The notes beneath the pieces were generated by a model. It did no database searches. It was given only the letters and a program-made list of their open reading frames with translations, and was not told where the DNA came from. From Deltaproteobacteria bacterium (GTDB lineage: Bacteria > Myxococcota_A > UBA796 > UBA2385), in the NCBI GenBank assembly GCA_016792625.1, contig JAEUKK010000139.1, positions 17,617-81,616 of the forward strand: DNA of 64,000 nt, written 5' to 3'. Below are positions 35,737 through 45,800 of this stretch, piece after piece (positions within the stretch are counted from its first letter, which is position 1; every line of letters begins with the position of its first letter). Both the position numbers and the translations under genes were made by a program.

Positions 35737-37329
35737 TCAAGTGGGGAGCTGGGGGCCTGCGCGGGCGGCGCCGGACCGGCCGCGGGGCGGTCCGGTGAGC
35801 GCCCGTGGGGCGAGGCCGTCGCCGACCCTGCCGAGGGAGAGCCGCAGCCGCATCGCATCGGCCACCCCGAGCCCAGGTGCGGCAGGGCGCGTGGGGCGCG
35901 GCGTGCCCGTCGGGAGCGGGCGCTGCCGCGGGGGGCTGCGCACCGCCACCGGCGCGAGGATGTGCTGCCGCATGGCGGCCGTCACCGCCTGCGGAGAGGT
36001 CCCCGTGCGCGCTAGCGCGAGGACAGCGGCGCAGAGCAGGAGCCGGGCCGGCGCGGGCGGAGGGGCCGGGCCGAGGAGCTGGTCGGCGAGGCGGCGCGCG
36101 CGGGCCTGGAGCGCTGGGGTCAGCGCGAAGCCGGGGATGTCGGCCAGCCGGAGGCCCCCCAGGCACTGCAGGTGCGCGTCACGCATCGCCACCACCCCCG
36201 GGCCGAGGAGCTCGAGGATTAGGCCCGCGGGGAGCGCGACCCAGCCGCCGGACTGGGTGGGCAGCAGCAGGGCGGTGGGCAAAGCTTCCGGATCGGCTTC
36301 ATCGGGATTGGCCTCGGGCGCGGCGAAGCCGTGCATCACGCACCAGCGGGCGCGGGCCTCGGCCGCCTCGACCGAGAAGCCTGCGGCTTCGAGGGCCTCG
36401 GCTGTCGCGAGCACGCGGAGGTGGGCTGGCGCGACGCCGGGGGCCGCGCGGAGCGCATCGCGGGGGCTCGACGGGGTGGCCAGCGCGGCCATGAGGCCCT
36501 CGAGGCCGGCAGGCCCGAGCAGCGTGGCGGCGACCAGGTCGGCCCAGAGGCCCCCACGCCAGCCGGCTGCCAAGCTGAAGAGAGCCTGCAGCGCGATGCT
36601 GTCGCCTGAGGGGAGGCTTGGGCGGGCCGCACCCCAGCCGCTCGCGGCGCCGAGCTCGAGGCCCAGCGCGGGGCTCGCCCAGAGCCAGCGTTGCGCCAAA
36701 GCGCGCGCGACATGCACGCCGTGGAGGGGATCGAGGCCAATCGGCGCGGGGAGGAGCAGCGCCGGCGCCTGCGGGGGGATCCACGCACGGAGGGCGGCCA
36801 CCTCGGTCGGGATCGCGGGCAGCCCCAAGGCGGGGCTCGCCGGCTGCGGCCAGCCCCCCGCCTCTGCAGCGGCGCCCACCGGCCCCCACATGTCATCATA
36901 GAGGGCCTCAGACCAGCGCATCGCCTCGTCGACCTCGGGTGCGGAGCGCGCGGCGAGGTGCAGGCAGAGGGCCCGGGCCCCCGCTGCGGCGACCGGCGGC
37001 GCGGCGATGGGCAGCCCGCCCTCGCCGGGCTGCGCGAGGGTGGCGGCGAGCGGGGCCCCGCGCGGGCCGAGCGCCGCGGCGGCCGACCGCGCCCCGTCGA
37101 TCAGGCCGCGGAGGGTGGCCTCATCGAGCGCAGGCTCGGCCGGGCGGGCGCTGGTCGGCTGTGCCTCGGCCGTCTTCGCGCCCGCTCCCGAGGGGGGCCC
37201 GCCGGCGGGTGTACGCCCGGGGGCAGGCGGCGCGCTCGATCGGCGCCGGAGGGCCGCGAGCAGCTTTGGGATCAAGGCCCAGAGCAGCGCGGCGGCGAGC
37301 GTGGTGACGTGAACGGGCAGCTCATCCAC
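35737..37329 (-). CDS. Unknown membrane-anchored protein next to NfeD-FloA
   Basis: A 530-residue protein. The chosen GTG at 37329 has GGAGGTCCCCC upstream and yields one N-terminal membrane segment (VTTLAAALLWALIPKLLAAL). The rest is cytoplasmic or periplasmic, Ala/Leu/Pro-rich and mostly helical, with no nucleotide-binding or metal motif and a proline-rich basic tail. I do not recognise a family. It overlaps the small ORF at 37322-37510 and lies in the NfeD-FloA operon, so a role with that membrane-microdomain system is the only available clue. Confidence 0.55.
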   Translation of the reverse strand: MDELPVHVTTLAAALLWALIPKLLAALRRRSSAPPAPGRTPAGGPPSGAGAKTAEAQPTSARPAEPALDEATLRGLIDGARSAAAALGPRGAPLAATLAQPGEGGLPIAAPPVAAAGARALCLHLAARSAPEVDEAMRWSEALYDDMWGPVGAAAEAGGWPQPASPALGLPAIPTEVAALRAWIPPQAPALLLPAPIGLDPLHGVHVARALAQRWLWASPALGLELGAASGWGAARPSLPSGDSIALQALFSLAAGWRGGLWADLVAATLLGPAGLEGLMAALATPSSPRDALRAAPGVAPAHLRVLATAEALEAAGFSVEAAEARARWCVMHGFAAPEANPDEADPEALPTALLLPTQSGGWVALPAGLILELLGPGVVAMRDAHLQCLGGLRLADIPGFALTPALQARARRLADQLLGPAPPPAPARLLLCAAVLALARTGTSPQAVTAAMRQHILAPVAVRSPPRQRPLPTGTPRPTRPAAPGLGVADAMRLRLSLGRVGDGLAPRALTGPPRGRSGAARAGPQLPT

Positions 37330-37510
37330 GGGGGACCTCCGCGGGCGCGCGCGGCGGCTCGGCCGGCCCGCCGTCGGGCGCCGCTGGGCGGATGGGGGGC
37401 CGCGCGGGACCCAGCGGGTGCGGCGCACGTGCGCGCGGCGGGCCGAGCGCCTCGGCGAGCACCCAGCGGCGCGCGCCGGCCGACAGCCCGGGACCAAAGG
37501 CCACGGGCAC
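37322..37510 (-). CDS. Possible small protein between floA and the 530-residue gene
   Basis: A 62-residue frame starting with GTG exactly at the floA stop and ending eight bases inside the next gene. The N-terminal half (VAFGPGLSAGARRWVLAEALG) looks protein-like; the rest is Pro/Ala/Arg-rich. In this GC-rich sequence a frame of this size can occur by chance. The tight packing on both sides is the only argument for it. Confidence 0.35.
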   Translation of the reverse strand: MPVAFGPGLSAGARRWVLAEALGPPRARAPHPLGPARPPIRPAAPDGGPAEPPRAPAEVPRG

Positions 37511-38482
37511 TCAGCCCTCCCGCTCGGCCGGCGCGGCGGCGCCCAGCTTGTGGCGCATCTCGGTGTCGGCCACCACGTTCTTCATGTTGTAGTAGTCCAT
37601 CGCTCCGAGGTGACCCGAGCGCAGCGCTTCGGCCAAGGCCAGCGGCACGGCGGCTTCGGCCTCTTGCACCTTGGCGAGCGCCTCTTGGTAGCGGGCGCGG
37701 TTCTCCTGCTCCAGCGCGACGGCCATGGCCCGACGCCCCTCGGCCTGGGCCTGGGCGATGTTCTTGTCGGCCTCGGCCTGCTCCATCTGCAGCTTGGCCC
37801 CGATGTTCGCCCCCACGTCGACATCGGCGATGTCGATCGACAAGATCTCAAACGCGGTGCCTGCGTCGAGGCCCTTGCTCATGACCATCTTGCTGATCTT
37901 GTCAGGGTTCTCGAGCACTTCGCGGTGGCTGCGGCTGCTGCCAATGGTGGTGACGATGCCCTCGCCGACCCGGGCCAGGATGGTCTCTTCACCGGCGCCG
38001 CCGACCAGCCGGGCGATGTTGGCCCGCAAGGTGATGCGGGAGATCGCGACCAGCTGGATGCCGTCGCCCGCCATGGCCGCGACCCGCGGCGTGCTGATCA
38101 CCTTGGGGTTGACCGACATGCGGACGGCCTCGAGCACGTCGCGCCCAGCGAGGTCGATGGCCGCGGCGCGATCGAAGCCGAGGTTGATGCCCGCTTTGTC
38201 GGCGGAGATCAGCGCGTTGACCACGTGGCTGACGTTGCCCCCGGCGAGGAAGTGCGCCTCGAGCGCCGCGCTGTCGACGTTGAGGTTGGCCTTCACGGCG
38301 CTGATCCGCGCGTTGACGATGGTCTGGGGTGGGACGCGGCGCAGCCGCATCCCCACCAGCTGCAGGATGCCGACGCTCGCGCCTGACGCGGTGGCCGCGA
38401 TCCAGAGCCCGACGGGCACGAAGTACAAGAACGAGAAGAAAGCCAGCAGGGCCAGCACGCTGAGCACGACGGCGGTGGGCAT
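37511..38482 (-). CDS. floA: Flotillin-like protein FloA
   Basis: A 323-residue protein of the FloA (YqfA, UPF0365) family, which organises functional membrane microdomains. One N-terminal membrane hairpin (about residues 1-27) leads into an SPFH domain with VGMRLRRVPPQTIVNARISAVKA and later EEIL/GEGIVTTIGSS-like segments. A coiled coil rich in Glu/Ala (EQAEADKNIAQAQAEGRRAMA) drives oligomerisation. The length is usual for the family. It lies 35 bases after the NfeD gene, the standard partner of flotillins. Confidence 0.92.
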   Translation of the reverse strand: MPTAVVLSVLALLAFFSFLYFVPVGLWIAATASGASVGILQLVGMRLRRVPPQTIVNARISAVKANLNVDSAALEAHFLAGGNVSHVVNALISADKAGINLGFDRAAAIDLAGRDVLEAVRMSVNPKVISTPRVAAMAGDGIQLVAISRITLRANIARLVGGAGEETILARVGEGIVTTIGSSRSHREVLENPDKISKMVMSKGLDAGTAFEILSIDIADVDVGANIGAKLQMEQAEADKNIAQAQAEGRRAMAVALEQENRARYQEALAKVQEAEAAVPLALAEALRSGHLGAMDYYNMKNVVADTEMRHKLGAAAPAEREG

Positions 38483-38517
38483 GAGGGGCTCCAGGGGGTG
38501 GTGGGCCGCGGCGCGGC

Positions 38518-39951
38518 TCAGCGGGGCAGGGCGTCGACGACCACGCGGGTGCCTTCGACGAAGATGACGACCACAAGAGTGTTCTGGTCGATGTAGGTGC
38601 GCTGGCTGACCACGTCGACCACCTCGGTCGGGCTAGCCCCAGGGGGGCCGAGCCGGGCGTGGCCGCTGAGGCGCAGGTCGGTCAGCGCGACGCCCTGCCA
38701 ACCCACCAAGTGGGAGAGGTCAGGGGTCGGCGGCGGCGTGACGGGCGCGGGCCCGGCCGCGGTGCCGTCGATGCGCCGGTCGAGCACCATCCAGCGGGGC
38801 AGGCGCCCCCTGGGCAGCACCAGCGCGGCCAACATCAGCGCGGTGGCGGCCGCGCCCATGCTGAGAACGACGATCTGGAGGCCCTCAACCACTAGGCCCA
38901 CCGACCAAGCCTCAGCCGGCGGCAGCGCGGTCATGGACAGCGCGAGGCCCGCGCCGAGGCTGAGCAGGCCCAGCACACCGACCACGCCGAAGCCTGGGGT
39001 CACGAACAGCTCGATCCCGAGCAGGATGCCGCCAAGGCCGAAGAGCAAGACCTCTTCCCAGCCGACCAGATCAGCGGCCACGTGGCCCATCAAGAAGGCG
39101 CCGAGGCAGCCTGCGCCGACCGCGCCGGGCAGGCCCAAGCCCGGGTGGTAGAGCTCAAGGGCTAGCCCGAGCAGGCCGAGCGATAGCAGCGCGCCCGAGA
39201 CCGCGGGCTCGGTCAGCAGGCGGGCCAGCCGTTCGCCCCAGGTCAGCGCCGGGGTGTGGACCTGCGCGTCGGGCGCGCCGATCGCCGCCAGCACGGCCGC
39301 TTGGTCGTCGACCGTGCCGTCACTGAGGCCCAGCGTCTGCGCTTCTGCTGCCGTGACCGTGAGCAGCTTGCCGGCGGCGATCACCCCCTCGATCTCGACG
39401 TCGCGGTCGGCCATGGCCTCGGCGAGGCGCGCCGGGCGGCCGGTCGCCTCGGCCGTCGCCCGCAGCTCGGCGCGCATGTAGGAGATCATCTTCTCGTCGG
39501 CGGCGTCGATCTCGCCCCCCGCGTCGTGCACGGGGGTGGCCGCGCCCATGGACGCGCCCGGGGCCATGTAGAGCGCGTCGCCGGCGAGGCTGATCAACGC
39601 GCCGGCGCTGATCGCCCGGCGAGACACGAAGACGACCACAGGCACGTCGGTCTCGAGCAGCGCGTCACGGATCTGGGTCGCGGCGTCGACCCGGCCGCCG
39701 AAGGTGTCGACATCGACGAGGATGGCGTCAGCGCCGCTGGCCTCAGCCTCGGCCACCGCGCGCCGGACGAAGGGAGCGAGCCCGAGCTCGACCGTGCCGC
39801 TGATCGGCACCCGGTGGATCTGCGCCGGGCCTGGGCCGGGCGCGAGCCGCACGCCCCCACGAGCAGGCCCCGATAGCGCCAAAACACAGAGCAGCAGGCC
39901 AACCAGCGCGATGGGAAGCCGAAGGAGCAGGGGACGCGGCGCAGGGCGCAC
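38518..39951 (-). CDS. NfeD-family membrane serine protease
   Basis: A 477-residue long-form NfeD protein. A signal or anchor at residues 8-30 is followed by a ClpP-like protease domain: VPISGTVE, VDVDTFGGRVDAATQI, SAGALIS (catalytic serine near 115) and a lysine near 154 (ADEKMISY). Four to five membrane segments follow (about 215-345), then a C-terminal OB-type NfeD domain (VGWQGVALTDLRLSGHARL, VVVDALPR). These proteases cleave stomatin/flotillin-class partners. The GTG start has GGAGGTCCCC directly before it. It is the first gene of the operon with floA; a spot of lower GC at about 40010-40045 is the probable promoter area. Confidence 0.88.
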   Translation of the reverse strand: MRPAPRPLLLRLPIALVGLLLCVLALSGPARGGVRLAPGPGPAQIHRVPISGTVELGLAPFVRRAVAEAEASGADAILVDVDTFGGRVDAATQIRDALLETDVPVVVFVSRRAISAGALISLAGDALYMAPGASMGAATPVHDAGGEIDAADEKMISYMRAELRATAEATGRPARLAEAMADRDVEIEGVIAAGKLLTVTAAEAQTLGLSDGTVDDQAAVLAAIGAPDAQVHTPALTWGERLARLLTEPAVSGALLSLGLLGLALELYHPGLGLPGAVGAGCLGAFLMGHVAADLVGWEEVLLFGLGGILLGIELFVTPGFGVVGVLGLLSLGAGLALSMTALPPAEAWSVGLVVEGLQIVVLSMGAAATALMLAALVLPRGRLPRWMVLDRRIDGTAAGPAPVTPPPTPDLSHLVGWQGVALTDLRLSGHARLGPPGASPTEVVDVVSQRTYIDQNTLVVVIFVEGTRVVVDALPR

Positions 39952-40057
39952 GGGGACCTCCAGGGCGGGCTGGCACTGTATCCAGGTCGGAGTCGATGTC
40001 GCGGACCCATTCTGTCCGATGTGCAAAAAATCCGCCGTAAGACACCCGGACGCATCC

Positions 40058-41194
40058 TCAGGTGCAGCGCGCCGACAGCCCCGGGTGCAGCCGCGTGGCT
40101 GGCGCGGGGCCGACCTCGGCGGTCCAGAGCTCGACCGCCGCGACCCCTCCGCTCATCGCTGGGGGCACCTGCGCGCCCCAGGCCCAAGCGGTGTTGGGCT
40201 CTCCGCTGCCGCCTGCCCGGGCGAGGGTCGCCTCACCGAGCGCGGCGTCCAAGGTGGTGATCGGTCGGCCGGCGGCGTCCAGCGCGCGGGCGAAGACCCA
40301 GGCGGGCGCGCCGGGGTTGACCCGCCCCTCGATTCGCAGGGCGCCGGTGGCGTCTTTCGTGCAGATCAACGTCGGGACCGTGATCTTGGGCTCGCCGCCG
40401 GGGAGCGTGGCCAGCGCCGCCCGCTGCGGGTTCTCGCGGCGCAGCGCCATGTCGAGGCTGCCCAGGCGGGCTTGCAGATCACCGAGGGCGGCGGCGGTCT
40501 GGGCCATGTCGAGCTTCGGCGCCACCTCGTGCAGCTCCACGCTGAGGCCTGGGCCGTCAATGGTCAGGGCGGCGCTCTGCCAGCCGGCGAAGGGCGCGGC
40601 GTCGAGCTGCACCGCCGCGACCTTCAGATCCCGCTGCTCGGGGCTGTTGTGCGAGACCAGCGGGCTGGTCGACCAGGGGTGATCGGCCGGCCGCGCGCCG
40701 AAGCGCAGGCAGGTCCGCCACAGGCGCGTGGGGGCGCCACCCGTCGGGCTCGGCGCGCCCACATAGGCGCCGGGGCCCGCCGTCTCGTCGCGGCCAGGCA
40801 GGCGACAGGCCAGCGCCTGGCCGCCCGCGAGGCGCACCCTCCACCGGGGGTCGAAGGTCAAGGACCGCAGAAGATCATCGGGTTGGACGGTCTGTAGGGC
40901 CCCGAGCACCGGCTGGTCGGTGGATAGGGTGAACACCATTCGGGCGCGGGCGAGCCGCTCGATGTCCAGCCCGGCAGGGTCACCGGCGATCGGCGGCGCG
41001 CCTGGGCTGTCCTCCTCCCGGGTGGCTGCGGAGGCGGCGATGACCGGGCTCGGGGGAGGTCCAGGCTCGAGGGTCGCGACCACCAGGGCCGTCCCCGCGG
41101 CCGGGAGCCCCGCGGCGGGCGCCGGTGTCGGCGGCGCTTCCTTGGGGCAGCCGCTGAGCGCGACGCAGAGCAGGAGCGGTCGGAGCTGCATCAT
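40058..41194 (-). CDS. Lipoprotein of unknown function
   Basis: A 378-residue lipoprotein (VALSGCPKE). A Pro/Ala-rich spacer runs to about residue 70; the rest mixes strands and helices, with a helical stretch near 225-255 (DMAQTAAALGDLQARL) and two likely disulfide cysteine pairs. No known domain is visible. Two adjacent ATG codons start it; GAGGGG precedes them. It follows two genes on the same strand after 80 bases. Confidence 0.6.
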   Translation of the reverse strand: MMQLRPLLLCVALSGCPKEAPPTPAPAAGLPAAGTALVVATLEPGPPPSPVIAASAATREEDSPGAPPIAGDPAGLDIERLARARMVFTLSTDQPVLGALQTVQPDDLLRSLTFDPRWRVRLAGGQALACRLPGRDETAGPGAYVGAPSPTGGAPTRLWRTCLRFGARPADHPWSTSPLVSHNSPEQRDLKVAAVQLDAAPFAGWQSAALTIDGPGLSVELHEVAPKLDMAQTAAALGDLQARLGSLDMALRRENPQRAALATLPGGEPKITVPTLICTKDATGALRIEGRVNPGAPAWVFARALDAAGRPITTLDAALGEATLARAGGSGEPNTAWAWGAQVPPAMSGGVAAVELWTAEVGPAPATRLHPGLSARCT

Positions 41195-41274
41195 CCCCTC
41201 GGAACGAGCGGTGTTGTCGGTAGAGGGCCCGTTCTGCCTGCGCCCCGGAAGGCCGGGCCGCTGCGGTGCAGCGC

Positions 41275-41610
41275 TCAGAGCCGTGGGTCGCGGAGCAGGC
41301 GCAGGCTGGACTGCAAGCTCAGGCAGCGGTGGATCAGCTCGCGGTCGTTGGTCCGTGATGCGGCGGCGAGGCCGGCGTCGGCGCGGGCCTGGGCCGCGTC
41401 CAGCGCGTCGGCGGCGCAGTCCAGCTGGGCGAGCAGCACCAGGGCCAGCGCGTGCGCGGCGGGCTCATCAAGCCGGCGGGCCGCGTCCTCCAGCTCGGTC
41501 AACAGCGCGCGCGCGGCGTCATTTTGGCCCTGCTCCAGCAGGGCGAGGGCCGCGGCGAGGCCCGGCTGCAGGGCCGCGGGGGCCTCGGTCCGGGTGCGGG
41601 TGTCGTCCAT
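41275..41610 (-). CDS. Small all-helical TPR-like protein
   Basis: A 111-residue Ala/Leu-rich protein with four helix pairs (LAAALALLEQGQNDAARALLTE, AHALALVLLAQLDCAADALD, AQARADAGLAAA, ELIHRCLSLQSSL), spaced as in tetratricopeptide repeats. No signal peptide. AGGAG lies five bases before the ATG. It sits between the EEP lipoprotein and another lipoprotein on the same strand. Probably a small adaptor; function unknown. Confidence 0.6.
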   Translation of the reverse strand: MDDTRTRTEAPAALQPGLAAALALLEQGQNDAARALLTELEDAARRLDEPAAHALALVLLAQLDCAADALDAAQARADAGLAAASRTNDRELIHRCLSLQSSLRLLRDPRL

Positions 41611-41649
41611 CGGTGCTCCTCGGCGGTGCGCCCCGCCCTCGGCCCGGGT

Positions 41650-42633
41650 TCAGTCCGCCGCGAGGCGCAGATCCACGTAGACCGGGCGGTGATCCGAGAT
41701 GTTGGGCACGCCCCGGTAGCCCTCGCTGTAGCTGCTCCAAGGCTCGGTCTGGTCGTGGAGGATGATCCCGAAACCTTCGGGGTCGTCGGCGTCCGGCCAG
41801 CGCTCCGCCAAGGGGGGCGAGAGCGCGATGTGGTCGATGAGCGAGGCGTAGGGGATGTAGCTGACCCCCGTGGTCTGTCGGCTGGCGAAGCGCAGGCCGG
41901 CCGCGCCCTCGAGGGCGTCGAGGCTCGGGACACTTGGGTTGATGCCCTCGAAGCTGTCGTTGAAGTCACCGAGGACGATGTGCTGGTCGGCTAGGTCGGA
42001 CGACTCCTCATCGGGGAGGGTGGCCTCGAGCCAAACAGCGAGCTCCTCGACCTGGGCCTTGCGCATCCGGGCCTCAGAGGCGTCCTCGTAGGGGTTGTTG
42101 TGGACAACCACCAGGGTGAAGCCCAGCTCTCCATCGCGGTGCCGCAGCTCGGCGACCAGCGGGTCGCGCGCCGCGCCGCTGTTCGCATCGAGCGGGATCG
42201 CGCGGAGCTTGTCGAGCGCGAAGCGGTCATTGCGCCACGCGATCACGAGGTTCTGCGACCAGCCCGTGTCGCCGACCACCCAGCTCCAGGTCGAGGGCAG
42301 GCCCAGCAGCTCGATGGCCCGGTCGCCCTCGACCTCTTGGAGCCCCAGCACGTCAATCTGATTGTCGACGATCAAGCTGCGGATCATGGCGTAGTCCGCT
42401 TCGAGCCGCGGCTGGAAGTCATCCCGCTCGGTGGCGCTTGTCGTGTAGTGGTCGGCGAGCCACTCGGCGTTGAAGCTGGCGATCCGCGCGGTGTTCGGCC
42501 CCTCGGCGGCGCCGGAGTCTGCGGCGTCGTCGTCGCCCCAGTCCGTCTTGGACGGCGGCGCACCGCGGCAAGCCGTCGCGAGAAGCAGGGGGATCAGCGC
42601 GCGCGCGGCGCTGGAAAGGTGGCGGGCGCGCAT
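41650..42633 (-). CDS. Secreted endonuclease/exonuclease/phosphatase-family lipoprotein
   Basis: A 327-residue lipoprotein (signal ending LLLATAC). The EEP fold is complete: RIASFNAEWL, IDVLGLQEVEGD (metal-binding glutamate), FTLVVVHNNP (histidine/asparagine), HIVLGDFNDSF (catalytic D-x-N), and SDHRPVYVDLRL at the end (catalytic DH). Such proteins are extracellular nucleases or phosphodiesterases. The ATG 42633 has GGAGG five bases upstream. It is divergent from the giant MopE/TSP3 gene. A membrane-bound relative lies at 1-820. Confidence 0.85.
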   Translation of the reverse strand: MRARHLSSAARALIPLLLATACRGAPPSKTDWGDDDAADSGAAEGPNTARIASFNAEWLADHYTTSATERDDFQPRLEADYAMIRSLIVDNQIDVLGLQEVEGDRAIELLGLPSTWSWVVGDTGWSQNLVIAWRNDRFALDKLRAIPLDANSGAARDPLVAELRHRDGELGFTLVVVHNNPYEDASEARMRKAQVEELAVWLEATLPDEESSDLADQHIVLGDFNDSFEGINPSVPSLDALEGAAGLRFASRQTTGVSYIPYASLIDHIALSPPLAERWPDADDPEGFGIILHDQTEPWSSYSEGYRGVPNISDHRPVYVDLRLAAD

Positions 42634-42826
42634 CAGGGCCTCCGGTGGCGCTGGGGGGCGCCCGTGCGGGGAAGATAGCCGCAGCGCCGCCTCCGCGCGC
42701 ATTCGTGCGGCGTCATCACTCCGCAACCGCTCCAGTGACTCTTGGCACCCGGTGTCGGTGTAGGGTCTGGGCTGCGCGAGGCGGTGCAATTTGCCGCCGC
42801 GCCCACCGCCGGACCGAGGGCCCCCC

Positions 42827-45800
42827 ATGTCGACCCACCGCAGCCTCCCCGCACCGCGCCCCCTCCGCAGCTTGATCCCCGCTCGCGGGCTCCTTCGCGG
42901 GCCCGCGCTGGCCCGGCTGCTCTTGCTCGCCGGTGTGGGCGGCGCCGCGCCGCTCAGCTTGGTGGCGCCGTCCACCGCTGCGGCGGGCGTGACCTTGACC
43001 GGCACCGATATTCGGCTCTACTACGGGGACTGCGGCACCTGGAACAGCGGCACCAACGGCGTCTTCGTGCAAGACCCGAACCCGAGCTCGCCGAGCTACG
43101 GCCTGCGCGACCTCACGGGCTCGTCCCGCGCTTGGCAGCAGATCTCGATCTCGTACACGATGGGTGGGTCGACCTATACCTACCAAGCCAACGACGGCGC
43201 CGGGACCTGCACCATGCCCGTGGCCGGCGCCTATGCCGACAGTGACGTCGCTTGGCACGTGTACCGCGCGGGCTCCCTTGAGGTCACCAAGCTTGAGGAC
43301 GTGTCGGCCGGCTACTACGCCACCGTCAGCGGCGTGACCGTCGAGACGAACCGCGCCTTGATGGTGCACTTTGAGCTGTACAACACGGGCACGCTGCCGA
43401 TCACCGGGCTGAAGGTCCTGCACGGCGTCGACCCCGAGAATGACCACGACTGGGGCGTATACACCACCTACAACGACGTGGCCAACGTCGACTCGCGCGA
43501 TGGCTATAACGATTGGGCCAAGGCGGTCGGTAGCTACGACATGACCATTGGCTACGCCACCTGCGCGCCCGACAGCAGCAGCCAGGGTTTTGCCGCGCGC
43601 AGCACCTCGACCGCGGTCTCGCTGACCGACCCGAACAACGCCCGGGCCGATTTGGCGATGTATATGGTGAACAACGTCGGCACCATCCTTCCGGGAGAGT
43701 CGGCTTCGGTCAGCTTCATCGTCGCGGTGGGCTCCTCGTCCACCTACTCGACCAACATGGTCCGCGACATGATGGACCCCACCTGGGGCTCCTTCTCGGG
43801 CAACTACTGCGACTCCTGTGATGAAGACCAGGACGGCTTCCTCGCCGAGTTCTGCGGCGGCCACGACTGCGAAGATGGGGACGTGGGGGCCAACCCCGCC
43901 TCGGCCGAGACTTGGTACGACGGCTACGACGAGAACTGCGACGACGAGAGCGACTTCGACGCAGACCAGGATGGCATCGACAGCTCGTCTTGGGGCGGCA
44001 CCGACTGCAACGACGCCAACGCCAGCATTCGGCCGGGGATGACCGAGGTTTGGTACGACGGCACCGACACCGACTGCGACGGCTGGGACGACTACGACCA
44101 GGACCGCGACCGCGTGCGCAGCGCTGCCTATGGCGGCACCGACTGCGACGACTTCCAGACCGACACCTACCCAGGCGCCCGCGACTATTGGTATGACGGC
44201 ATCGACAGCGATTGCCGCGGCGACAACGACTACGACAGCGATCTCGACGGGCAGGACATTGACCGCTTCGGCGGCCAAGACTGCAATGACGCCAACCCGG
44301 CGGTCTACTTTGGTGCTCCGGACGTTTGGTACGATGGGATTGACAGCGATTGTCAACGCAACTCAGACTACGACGCCGACGGGGATGGCGTCGATAGCAG
44401 CGTCTTCGGCGGCACGGACTGCGATGACCGCAACGCGGCGGTGCGCCCAGGGGTGGCCGACACTTGGTACGACGGCGTCGACAGCAACTGCGACGGCCGC
44501 AACGACTACGACGCCGACCTCGACGGGTACAGCAGCAGCACCTACGGTGGCACCGACTGCAACGACAGCAGCAGCGCCGTGCGCCCTGGCGCAACCGAGG
44601 TTTGGTACGACGGTATCGACCAGGACTGCAGCGGCGGCAGCGACTACGACGCCGACCGCGACGGTGAGGCCCGCAGCGGCTTCGGCGGCAGCGACTGCAA
44701 CGACGCGGACGCCGCCATCCGCACCGGCGCGACCGAGATCTGGTACGACGGCGTCGACCAGGACTGTGGCGGTGGCAGCGACTATGATGCCGACCGCGAT
44801 GGTTTCGACAGCTCGAGCTATGGCGGCCTCGACTGCGACGACGCAGCGTCGGCCGTGCGGCCCGGCGCCCGCGACACCTGGTACGACGGGGTAGACAGCG
44901 ACTGCGGTGGGAACAGCGACTACGACGCTGATCGTGACAGCCACGACTCCTCTCTCTTCGGTGGCGACGACTGCGACGACACCCGGGCCAGCGTCTACAC
45001 CGGCGCCACCGAGACCTGGTACGACGGGGTCGACAGCGACTGCAGCGGCGGCAGCGACTACGACGCCGACGGTGATGGCGACGCGCGCAGCGGCTTCGGC
45101 GGCAGCGACTGCGCCGACACCGACCCGGCCCGCAGCTCGCGCACGCCCGAGACCTGGTACGACGGCGTCGACGGCGACTGCGCCGGGGGCAGCGACTACG
45201 ACGCTGATCGTGATGGCTACGACAGCTCGAGCTACGGCGGGGTCGACTGCGATGACACCCGGTCGACCGTGCACCCCGGTCTCGTCGACATCCCGCTCGA
45301 CGGCATCGATCAGGACTGCGACGGCTACGACGCGGGGGTGGACACCGACGGCGACGGCATCACCGACGAGGTCGAGGCGGACGGGGGCACCGACCCGCGC
45401 GACAGCGACAGCGACGACGACGGCCTGAGCGACGGCGATGAGGTCGGCATCGGCACCGACCCGCGTGATCCCGACACCGACGGCGACGGCCTGGGTGATG
45501 GGGTTGAGGGCGGGGTGGGCACCGATCCCACCAACCCCGACACCGACGGCGACGGTCTCAGCGACGGGACCGAGATCGGCACCACGCTGACCGACCCCAC
45601 CGAGGCGGACACCGACGGCGATGACCTCTCGGATGGCGATGAGGTGCTGGTCATCGGCACCGATCCGCGCGACGAGGACACCGACGGCGGTGGTCGCACG
45701 GACGGCGACGAGTGGTGGGACGACGGCACCGACCCCCTCGACCCGACCGATGACCTCGAAGACACGGACCGGGATGGCCTGACCGACGTCGAAGAGGGTG

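Noticed and set aside
43865..45352. CRISPR-like array because of regular spacing
   Set aside because: The 138-bp period is in-frame coding repeat sequence with conserved residues; there are no short identical repeats with unique spacers and no cas genes.
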